From: Claveliimonas sp963592205
Lineage (GTDB): Bacteria; Bacillota; Clostridia; Lachnospirales; Lachnospiraceae
Direction: 5' to 3'
Length of the DNA stretch: 35,951 nucleotides
NCBI GenBank assembly: GCA_963592205.1
Contig: CAVAVU010000128.1
Coordinates: 1 to 35,951, forward strand
In this document: positions 1 through 6,941 of the stretch, piece by piece
How the letters are laid out: the number at the start of each line of letters is the position of its first letter
Position numbering within the stretch: the stretch's first letter is position 1
The notes under the pieces: generated by a model
What the model was told of the DNA's origin: nothing
Databases searched by the model: none
The model's input: the letters and a program-made list of their open reading frames with translations, nothing else
Made by a program: the position numbers and the translations under genes

Positions 1-8
1 ATTTGAAC

Positions 9-40
9 TGCTCCCCGTCAAGTAGACAATTGAAAAAATA
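9..40 (+). repeat. Left terminal inverted repeat of the IS
   Basis: Bases 9-40 match the reverse complement of 1690-1721 at roughly 25 of 32 positions by hand alignment. The shared blocks are TGCTCCC at the outer side and GTAGACAA further in. Partial similarity (TTGA) continues outward to about base 3. Confidence 0.8.
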
Positions 41-50
41 TAAATTTTTC

Positions 51-83
51 CTGCCAGCAGAAATTTATCTGCTGGCAGTTTTT
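51..83 (+). terminator. Inward-facing hairpin terminator at the left IS end
   Basis: A perfect 10-bp stem (CTGCCAGCAG at 51-60, CTGCTGGCAG at 69-78) with an 8-base loop is followed on the plus strand by TTTTT. It would stop transcription entering the element from the left before it makes antisense RNA. In the orfB direction no U run follows the stem, so it is a poorer terminator for the transposase transcript. Confidence 0.6.
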
Positions 84-1019
84 ATGCAGCTTGCAAGTAA
101 ATTTCATGTTTTTCCATTGGTGTTAAAATTCCAAGATTCCTTTGCAAACGTTTATTGTTGTAGTAATCTATATAATCTTCGATCATTTTTACGAGAGTAC
201 CTCTATCAGTGAATCGCTTTCCATAGTATCTTTCTCTCTTCAGAATTCCCCAAAAGCCTTCCATTGGCCCATTGTCGATACATTTAGCAACGCGTGACAT
301 GCTTTGTGTTATCCCAGCATTTACAAGTTTTGTATGAAATGTCCTATTCGTATATTGGAATCCCCTGTCACTGTGAAACAGTGGCTGCGCACCAGGATTT
401 CTAAGTAAAGCATTGTCTACCGTATCAAACACCAAAGCATTGTTGTTCTTATCACGAATAACATACGAAACAATCCGTCTATCATATAGATCCAGTATTG
501 CACTTAGATAAACTTTATGCTTTTCCATCCCAATATAATAATGGAATTCTGTCACATCAGTGAGCCATTTTTCATTTGGTGCTTTGGCAGTGAACTCCCG
601 ATTAAGTATGTTTTCAGCTATATATTGAGGGGTTGCAGCCTGTCTTGTGCATCCGTTGTTAGAATACTTGATAGTTGATTTTATATTAAGTTTACGGCAA
701 ATGCGTAGCACACGTTTATCGTTTACATCAATACCATGATATCGTTTCAAATCATCTCTGATCCTTCGATAGCCTTTATCCGGTGAGTCTGTGTGAATCT
801 TTTCTAGCTCGTCAGCAATAAACCTATTCTTTTGCTCACTTTTAGGAGTTTCTCTGTGTAGCCATTTATAATAAGCTGCTCTAGAAACATTACCAAGTTT
901 ACAAAGTGCAGCAACTGAATAATTATGATCTTCATGTTCTTCTTTGATTGCCTGATATATATGTTCATGACGGATCAGGCTTAGCCCCGCCTCCTCTCTA
1001 TTTCTTCGAGTTTTTTTAA
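82..1019 (-). CDS. IS3-family transposase OrfB (integrase core), made as an OrfAB frameshift product
   Basis: This is the catalytic half of the transposase. The frame is open from the slippery site at about 1019 to a TAA at 82-84, about 312 codons. It starts with a helical HTH_21-like segment (AALCKLGNVSRAAYYKW) and then the RNase H-like rve core. The DDE triad is visible: Asp in WLTDVTEF, Asp in HSDRGFQY, and Glu in MEGFWGILK. No convincing independent start with a spaced Shine-Dalgarno exists near 1000, so expression should depend on -1 frameshifting from OrfA, as is known for this family. A shorter product from a TTG at 750 is possible but lacks the N-terminal part. Confidence 0.85.
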
Positions 1020-1658
1020 AAAAGATGCCTCCATTTCAGCACGTTCTCTCTCTGCTTTTAAAATTTTAACTTCAGCACGCAGCTTTTCTAATTCACTCAT
1101 CTCATCGGGACGTTTTCGTTTGCCACGGTTATCTCTTAAAGCTTCTACTCCACCAGCTTCATATTTGACTATATAATTGCGAGCCTGTTGATAGGACACC
1201 TGGTATTGTTCTGCTGTTTGGGCATAATTACGATCATGTGCGATACAATACTGTACTATTTCAACCCGTTCTTCAAAAGTGGTTTTTCTTCCTTTGGTCA
1301 TGATAATGCTTCCTCCTGTTCCAGAAGATTTTAATTCTTCATGACCATTATACTTCTTTATCCAGATTTGTAACTTAGCTTTTGAACGGATCCCGTATTT
1401 TTTGCAAATATCATCTTGAGAACCATAGCCTGCTAAATAATCTAAGACTGCTTGTTGTTTCAATTCTTTGGAATATTTTTTATTCCCTTTCATTGTGAAT
1501 GCATTTACTCCCATAGATTCATAGTTTCGAATCCATTGTTGGACAGATGCGAGACTTACATCAAACATATCGGCAATTCGCTGTTGGCTTTCTTTTCCAT
1601 CCAGATATAGATTTACAGCATATATCTTATCCTCAATAGATACTTTTCTTTTAGACAT
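981..1658 (-). CDS. IS3-family OrfA, DNA-binding transposase subunit
   Basis: The 225-residue protein holds repeated helix-turn-helix units: about residues 8-50 (QRIADMFDVSLASVQQWI), about 60-105, and about 125-175. A C-terminal leucine-zipper-like coiled coil follows (ELEKLRAEVKILKAERERAE). Family members bind the inverted repeats and pair with OrfAB. The ATG at 1656-1658 is preceded at 11 bases by AGGAGGG, which is an arm of the IS-end hairpin. The gene overlaps orfB by about 38 bases, and its last codons contain the slippery run. Confidence 0.85.
   Translation of the reverse strand: MSKRKVSIEDKIYAVNLYLDGKESQQRIADMFDVSLASVQQWIRNYESMGVNAFTMKGNKKYSKELKQQAVLDYLAGYGSQDDICKKYGIRSKAKLQIWIKKYNGHEELKSSGTGGSIIMTKGRKTTFEERVEIVQYCIAHDRNYAQTAEQYQVSYQQARNYIVKYEAGGVEALRDNRGKRKRPDEMSELEKLRAEVKILKAERERAEMEASFLKKLEEIERRRG
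1010..1023 (-). other. Programmed -1 frameshift site between orfA and orfB
   Basis: On the minus strand the orfA frame reads TTT TTA AAA AAA C, so three overlapping slippery heptamers are possible. Slipping back one base enters the orfB frame, which is open through to 82. An AGGAGG lies a few codons downstream, not upstream, so it is not in the usual stimulator position. Confidence 0.75.
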
Positions 1659-1664
1659 AAAATA

Positions 1665-1721
1665 TGCTCCCTCCTAAGTGACAAGTTTTTATTATTTCAC
1701 TTGTCTACCTAGAAGGGAGCA
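1665..1721 (-). promoter_or_regulatory. Hairpin that would bury the orfA ribosome binding site in read-through RNA
   Basis: Bases 1665-1686 and 1699-1721 are near-perfect inverted repeats of about 22 bp, with two mismatches and one bulge, around a 12-base A/T-rich loop. The orfA Shine-Dalgarno at 1670-1676 lies in the inner arm and the terminal inverted repeat forms the outer arm. RNA starting outside the element would fold and hide the site. RNA starting in or after the loop would not. Confidence 0.7.
1690..1721 (-). repeat. Right terminal inverted repeat of the IS
   Basis: This is the partner of the left repeat at 9-40. It also forms one arm of a hairpin with the orfA ribosome-binding region at 1665-1686. 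The outer tip probably runs to 1736. Confidence 0.8.
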
Positions 1722-1769
1722 TATCAATTTTGTACACAGCCCTTTCTCAACAGGATTTCCAGTCCTCCT

Positions 1770-3167
1770 TTAAGAATCCTTTCCTTCTCCTGCAAAATAT
1801 TCTTTTGTAAGCTTCACTACCGTACCGGACAGCAGGAATACTGCAATCAGGTTCGGAATCGCCATGAGTCCGTTAAATGTCTCTGCGATGCTCCACAACA
1901 GTCCGAGATCCACGGTCGCACCAAGGATCGCCACCAGCGAATATGCCACCATAAACGGCTTGATGACTTTTGCTGTAAACAGGAATTCGATGCATCTTGC
2001 TCCGTACAGTCCCCAGCCAAGGATCGTTGAAAATGCAAAGCAACACATTGCCACTGCGGTAAAGATGGATACCCAGTTACCGTAAGTTGCTGTAAATCCT
2101 GCGATTGTAAGTTCTGCTCCTGCTGCCTCGCCATAAGGAACAGATACACCGCTGCACAGGATAACGAGTGCCGTCAGTGTGCAGATCACGATCGTATCTG
2201 CAAATACTTCAAAGATACCGAACAGTCCCTGCTTTACAGGCTTTCTGGTATCTGCACAGGCATGCGCAATGGAACCGGTACCAAGACCTGCTTCATTGGA
2301 GAAGATACCTCTGGATACACCTTTCTTCATACTCAGGAAGAAGCTTCCGATCACACCGCCGGTTACTGCTGACGGGCGGAACGCACCTTCAAAGATAGAA
2401 GCAAATACGGTCGGGATATTCTGAAAATGAAATACGATAACACCAAGCGCAAGTATAATATAAAGCACTGCCATAAATGGCACCAGGCGCTCCGTTACCT
2501 GACCGATTCTCTTCACACCGCCAAGCAGGATCATTCCTACCAGAATCGTGATCACAATACCGATGATCCAGTTGGTCATAGTCACTGTATCAGATGAGAT
2601 CACATGATAATTCAAAAGTGCAGAGTCAATCGCTGTCGTGATCGTATTCACCTGCGTAGCATTACCGGTACCAAATACCGTCAACACACCAAAGGCTGCA
2701 AACAGGCACGCCAGCCAGTTCCACTTTTTACCAAGTCCATTCTTAATATAATACATTGGTCCGCCGACCAGATCTCCCTCTTCATTCCGCTCTCTGAAAT
2801 GTACTGCCAGCGTTACCTCCGAGAACTTGGTACACATACCAAGGATTGCTGAAATCCACATCCAGAATACCGCTCCCGGTCCGCCGATGGCAATCGCTCC
2901 TGCCACACCCGCGATATTGCCGGTGCCAACTGTCGCTGCAAGTGCCGTACAGACTGCCTGAAACGGAGTCAATGCACCATCCGATGCGTCCTTCTTGCGG
3001 AACATTCTTCCGATCGTCGTCTGGATCGCATATCCGAACTTGCGGATCTGAAGAAATCCAGTACGTATACTCAGGTACAATCCCACGCCAATGATACAGA
3101 TCATTGCGGGAACTCCCCATATAAAATCGTTGACTACACTGTTGACTGATTCAATTGTATGTAACAT
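1770..3167 (-). CDS. Sodium:alanine/glycine symporter (AGCS family)
   Basis: A 465-residue inner-membrane symporter, full length for the family, importing small neutral amino acids with Na+. The AGCS signature is clear: TALAATVGTGNIAGVAGAI at about residues 74-92, then GGPGAVFWMW at 95-104. The later GVSRGIFSNEAGLGTG motif is also present. About ten hydrophobic segments are visible. The ATG lies just after an AAGAGG ribosome binding site and a long inverted repeat. The gene is monocistronic, and the IS lies 33 bases past its stop. The exact substrate cannot be read from sequence. Confidence 0.9.
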   Translation of the reverse strand: MLHTIESVNSVVNDFIWGVPAMICIIGVGLYLSIRTGFLQIRKFGYAIQTTIGRMFRKKDASDGALTPFQAVCTALAATVGTGNIAGVAGAIAIGGPGAVFWMWISAILGMCTKFSEVTLAVHFRERNEEGDLVGGPMYYIKNGLGKKWNWLACLFAAFGVLTVFGTGNATQVNTITTAIDSALLNYHVISSDTVTMTNWIIGIVITILVGMILLGGVKRIGQVTERLVPFMAVLYIILALGVIVFHFQNIPTVFASIFEGAFRPSAVTGGVIGSFFLSMKKGVSRGIFSNEAGLGTGSIAHACADTRKPVKQGLFGIFEVFADTIVICTLTALVILCSGVSVPYGEAAGAELTIAGFTATYGNWVSIFTAVAMCCFAFSTILGWGLYGARCIEFLFTAKVIKPFMVAYSLVAILGATVDLGLLWSIAETFNGLMAIPNLIAVFLLSGTVVKLTKEYFAGEGKDS

Positions 3168-3178
3168 TTTTCAACCTC

Positions 3179-3249
3179 TTCCACTCTCATGTTAACTATA
3201 AGTTCATTTTTAATTTTTATGTTTTCCATGTTAGCACATGAAAGTGGAA
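3179..3249 (-). repeat. Long inverted repeat in the leader of the alanine symporter gene
   Basis: Arms 3179-3196 and 3230-3249 are complementary over about 18 positions (TTCCACT, TCATG and TAAC blocks). An A/T-rich loop of about 33 bases contains a TATAGT-like -10. It lies directly upstream of the start codon and may be an operator pair or an mRNA hairpin. No known family was recognised. Confidence 0.5.
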
Positions 3250-3304
3250 AAGTAAATTTAGTCTTTTTATTAACTAAGTTGATATTTTTTTAACCATTCA
3301 TGTA

Positions 3305-3342
3305 TAGAAGAAAAGATCATGCGTACTCGCTCACGCATGATC
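3305..3342 (-). terminator. Rho-independent terminator of the ptsG-licT locus
   Basis: A perfect 10-bp stem, GATCATGCGT at 3315-3324 and ACGCATGATC at 3333-3342, has an 8-base loop. On the minus strand it is followed by TTTTCTTCT. It lies 8 bases beyond the original licT stop at 3351-3353. Confidence 0.8.
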
Positions 3343-3350
3343 CATTCTTC

Positions 3351-4205
3351 TCATTCATTCGCTTCTTCATCCGTAAGGATTCTCTGCAGATGCATTGCAA
3401 GATAACCGATCTCCACCTGAGAAAACTCACAGCGCATATCTTTTCCCAGCTTCTCGCAGATCTGTGCTGCCATCTAAAACTCTTCCGGGAACTTCTGCCC
3501 CATATATTCATTCATATCCAGCTTCAGCACTTCTCCGCTCATCTGCCTCGCTACCATATAACGCACATGATTCATCAGACGGTTATATGACAGCGACATC
3601 ACATTCAGCTTCTTATCTAATACATTTTCCACATAAGACACACAATCTCTGACTGCCTGTGCGATCTGCATAGCCTGGGATAATTCTTCTTTTTCGATTG
3701 CAGTATGAACATGAAGCGCAATATAACCCACTTCATGTTCATCCATATCGATGCCCATTCTCTTTTTCAAGATCGGCACTACCGTCAGTGCCACCTTGTA
3801 TTCCGAATAAAACAGCAGGCGAATGTCCTCTGTCAGCGGATTACTGATCGCCTCGCCGGCCTGAATACGCTTCACCGCATATTCGATATGATCTGCCATC
3901 GGGAACAGTACACTCCGGTCAATCTTTCCAAAGACTCTCTCCGCTTCCAGCAGCACCAGATCCGCCACTTCCAGATATTCCGGCGGAATACTTCTGGCAA
4001 GCTTACTGGCACTACCGCGTTTGGTCGTCTCCTTCAGCGAATACATCGATACTTCATCTGGAAGACCTATTCGTTCCGCAACTTTCTTTCCAAATCCGAT
4101 TCCTTTCCCCATGATCAGATATTCCTGGTGATCTTCCTCCTGAATTCCGATGATGGTATTGTGATTCAATACCTTGCTGATTCTGTACATCCGCTCTGCC
4201 CTCAT
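3351..4205 (-). pseudogene. BglG/LicT-family transcription antiterminator, interrupted by an amber stop
   Basis: The intact part (243 residues, 3474-4205) has an N-terminal CAT RNA-binding domain (residues 1-55, start MYRISKVLNHNTIIG after a short MRAER lead) and PTS regulation domains PRD1 (about 75-170) and PRD2 (from about 180). An in-frame TAG at 3474-3476 follows FPEEF. The same frame then continues for 40 codons (from MAAQICEKLG to a natural TGA at 3351) and carries the conserved EIGYLAMHL region of PRD2. The restored 284 residues match LicT/GlcT length. It begins 19 bases after the ptsG stop and would have regulated ptsG. The shortened protein could keep RNA binding but has lost a PRD2 phosphorylation-site region. 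Confidence 0.85.
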
Positions 4206-4224
4206 TCTCTCCGGAGCTTCCTGT

Positions 4225-6376
4225 CTACTCGTAAATATTTACCGCAAACAATGGTTCTCCCTTTTCGATCTCTCCTTCTTTCAACAGAGAAATCTTTTGT
4301 CCGTCAGCTCTGTACACAATACCGGTGACATCAGTGACGGTGCATGTTCCTTCAGATAATCCAGATCCAGGCGCATGATCGGGTCTCCTTTTTTCAGCTT
4401 TGCGCCCTGCTCTGTTAATATCTCAAATCCTTTTCCTTCCAGCTTCACGGTATCAATTCCTACATGAATCAATACACTGATGCCGTTATCCATAGCATAT
4501 CCTACTGCGTGCTTTGTGTCAAATACAAAGAGCACTTCTCCGTCTTCCGGTGCGCACACTACCGGGTCTGTCGGGAGCACTGCCGCGCCGTCTCCCATCA
4601 TACGCTCGGCAAACACTTCATCCGGCACTTCTGACAGATCTGCTGCCACACCCTTGATTGGACTGCCGATCGTAATGCTCTTCACTAATTTCTTCTCATT
4701 TGTCTTTTCTTCTACAGCCTTGGTTTCTTCTGTAGTCACCTCGTGAGTTATCACATCATCCTCATCGTCATTATCGCCGCATCTCTCCAGATAATCTTCC
4801 AGCTCAGACTTAATCAGTGTAACCTTCGGTCCGTAAATAACCTGAACACCTTCACCCTTACGTACCACGCCGGATGCACCGCTGGCTTTCAATGTCTCTT
4901 CATTTACCAGAGATGGATCGTATACTGTGCAGCGAAGTCTCGTGATACAGCAGTCTACATCAGAGATATTCTTCTTTCCTCCAAGTCCCTTACAGATCAT
5001 GCGTGAGATTGTATCATCCTTTTCACCATTTTCAGAAGCTGCTGTTTCGCCATTCTTGCGGGCTTCCACATCGCTTCTGCGATACAGTTTTACTTCTTCA
5101 TCATCACTTCTTCCCGGTGTCTTCAGATCCATTTTACGGATCATGAATCCAAACAGAAAATAATATACTACAAAATATACCACGCCGACGATCACGATCC
5201 AGATCCAGTTGGTCTTCGCATTACCCTGCAGAATACCAAACAGGAACATATCAATCAATCCACCGGAAAATGTCATGCCGACACCGACTTTGAAAATATG
5301 CATCAGCATATAGGCTGCTCCAGCCAGTACACAGTGTACACCGTACAGAGCCGGTGCTACGAACAGGAAAGTAAATTCCAGAGGTTCTGTGATACCTGTC
5401 AGCATAGATGTCAGCGCTGCGGATAACAGCAGACCGCCGACTGCTTTTTTATTTTCCGGTTTTGCTTCTTTATACATAGCAAGCGCTGCTCCCGGAAGAC
5501 CGAAGATCATCAGTGGGAATTTACCGGACATAAATCTTGTCGCTGATACTGCAAATTTTGTTGTAGTCGGATCTGCTAACTGAGCAAAGAAAATATTCTG
5601 TGCTCCTTCGATCATCTTGCCACCGACTTCCATTGTTCCGCCAAGTCTTGTCTGCCAGAATGGAAGGTAGAATACATGATGAAGTCCAAACGGGATCAGC
5701 AGACGTTCCATGAATCCATATACCCAGGTTCCCGCATAGTCGGAATTAAGTACCAGATTACCAACTGCATAGATACCGCTCTGAATTACCGGCCATACGA
5801 AGAACATTACGATACCAACACCTGTGTATACCAAAGCTGAGATGATCGGCACGAATCTTGTACCACCAAAGAATGACAGTACCTATGGAAGCTGAATCTT
5901 GTAATATTTGTTATGAAGAGCTGCTACTCAAAGTCCTACCAGAATACCACCGAATACACCCATCTGCAGAGATGTGATACCACATACATCAGTCGTTGCA
6001 CCGCTAAGCATCTTATCAGCACCGCCATTCAGACTGATCATTGCACTGATAGACGCATGCATAATGAAGAATGAGATTGCAGCAGCCAGTGCCGCTACTT
6101 CTTTCTCTTTCTTCGCCATACCAATTGCCACACCCATTGCAAATATGATTGGTAAATTTGCAAATACGTATTACCTGCTTCTGACATTACCTGAAAGATT
6201 GCATGGAACACCGTTCCAGGTCCCATCAATCCAATCAGATGATAGGTCTTCAGCATGGTCTCATTGGTAAATGAACCACCGAAGCCTAACAGAAGTCCTG
6301 CCACCGGAAGGATGGCAATCGGGAGCATAAAACTGCGCCCTACACGTTACAACACGCCAAAAATTTTGTCTTTCAT
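4225..6376 (-). pseudogene. ptsG: Decayed glucose-type PTS permease EIICBA (ptsG-like)
   Basis: Reading from the ATG at 6374-6376, which has an AGGAGA site, the product would be an EIIC-EIIB-EIIA fusion of about 715 residues. EIIC begins RVGRSFMLPIAILPVAG and includes GITEPLEFTFLFVAP. EIIB carries the phospho-cysteine motif DVDCCITRLR. EIIA carries VLIHVGIDTVKLEGKGF with its active histidine. At least five lesions are visible: a TAA at codon 10 (where relatives have Gln, CAA), a one-base deletion near 6169, TGA at 5928-5930 (expected GGA), TAG at 5883-5885 (expected CAG), and a one-base deletion near 4299 that removes the last 20 or so residues. The open 4281-5852 segment alone lacks the first EIIC helices. 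Confidence 0.9.
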
Positions 6377-6415
6377 TTCTTTCTTCTCCTCACTTTCAGA
6401 TGACTGAAATCTGTG

Positions 6416-6451
6416 AAGGCTGCCTGTCGCGGTTTCCAGAATCCAGCCCTT
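6416..6451 (-). promoter_or_regulatory. Possible ribonucleic antiterminator (RAT) hairpin in the ptsG leader
   Basis: On the minus strand the leader contains GGCTGGATTCTGG and then CAGGCAGCC, which can pair as an interrupted stem. It resembles RAT elements (GGATT...CAGGC) bound by LicT/GlcT proteins. The genetic context fits, because a LicT-family gene follows ptsG. No overlapping U-tailed terminator was found, so the switch may be lost or this may be a chance resemblance. Confidence 0.35.
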
Positions 6452-6467
6452 ACATGCAAGCATGACG
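6449..6467. repeat. 19-bp repeat, copy 1 (ptsG leader)
   Basis: CTTACATGCAAGCATGACG occurs here and again, identical and in the same orientation, at 9660-9678. Its core CATGCAAGCATG is nearly palindromic. This copy touches the RAT-like hairpin. Confidence 0.8.
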
Positions 6468-6606
6468 AAGCAGTCCGACTTATCCACAAGGGTTCTAAAT
6501 AGGCACTTTTGTGCATAAAAATAGGCACTAACCCTACACAAATTTCGTTTAAAATCTATGTATAGTTAATGCCTCGTTTTCACAAGTTACATACTATCCA
6601 TTTGTT

Positions 6607-6635
6607 AAATTATCATACATAGTCTGTCTTGTCAA
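6607..6635 (-). promoter_or_regulatory. Candidate ptsG promoter
   Basis: TTGACA (6630-6635 on the minus strand) lies 17 bases from TAATTT, or 15 from GATAAT. Transcription would give a leader of about 225 bases before the ptsG start, long enough for the RAT-like element. Confidence 0.45.
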
Positions 6636-6640
6636 TACTT

Positions 6641-6889
6641 TTATCTGTGGAAAAATCCTTTTTTTACATACGGTTCGCTAGATACAGATACCAGTTCATA
6701 TCCGGTCGGCTCGATAACCTTGCGGATCTGATCTTCCGGAAGTTCTTCTTCACTGATGATCACTGTCTCATTTTTTGAATGAGAAGAGTTGACTTTCTTT
6801 ACCTTGAATGCGTTGCGGATTGCTTCATTTACGTGAGATTCGCACATACCGCATGCCATACCGTTGATCTGTAATGTTGTCTTTACCAT
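6641..6889 (-). CDS. Small heavy-metal-associated (HMA) domain protein, CopZ-like
   Basis: An 82-residue single HMA domain with the metal-binding loop GMACGMC (Cys13 and Cys16) and a basic, hydrophobic tail (YVKKGFFHR). HMA proteins of this size shuttle Cu(I) in the cytoplasm to CopA or CsoR. The central stretch KKVNSSHSKNETVIIS looks slightly rearranged relative to a textbook copper chaperone, so metal and partner are inferred. The ATG has a perfect AAGGAGGT site. It is the last gene of the csoR-copA group, 52 bases after copA. Confidence 0.8.
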   Translation of the reverse strand: MVKTTLQINGMACGMCESHVNEAIRNAFKVKKVNSSHSKNETVIISEEELPEDQIRKVIEPTGYELVSVSSEPYVKKGFFHR

Positions 6890-6941
6890 AATAAAATACC
6901 TCCTTAATTTAATGCTGTCATTCTGATAAAGTCTGATCTGC

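Larger units (their letters stand above)
1..1736 (-). mobile_element. IS3-family (IS150-like) insertion sequence, apparently intact
   Basis: Two overlapping minus-strand frames encode a helix-turn-helix OrfA and a DDE-integrase OrfB, joined by an A/T-rich slippery run at 1010-1023. The ends carry matching imperfect inverted repeats: TGCTCCC at 9-15 and its complement at 1715-1721, with similarity continuing about 32 bases inward. Similarity also continues outward to base 1 on the left. The right end reads TGTACA at 1731-1736, typical of IS150-like tips, so the last few left-hand bases probably lie outside the window. No target duplication can be checked. The insertion sits just beyond the 3' end of the alanine symporter gene and breaks no recognisable gene. 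Confidence 0.9.

Noticed and set aside
1722..1769. Target-site duplication of the IS
   Set aside because: The left tip lies at or beyond the window edge, so no duplicated bases can be compared.
3474..3476. Recoding of the licT TAG as pyrrolysine or another amino acid
   Set aside because: Adjacent ptsG shows TAA, TGA and TAG together with frameshifts, so plain decay explains it. No stop-codon recoding signal was seen.
6347..6541. A 64-codon minus-strand frame in front of ptsG
   Set aside because: It only joins leader sequence to the first nine ptsG codons and ends at the ochre stop. The real start with AGGAGA is the internal ATG at 6374-6376.
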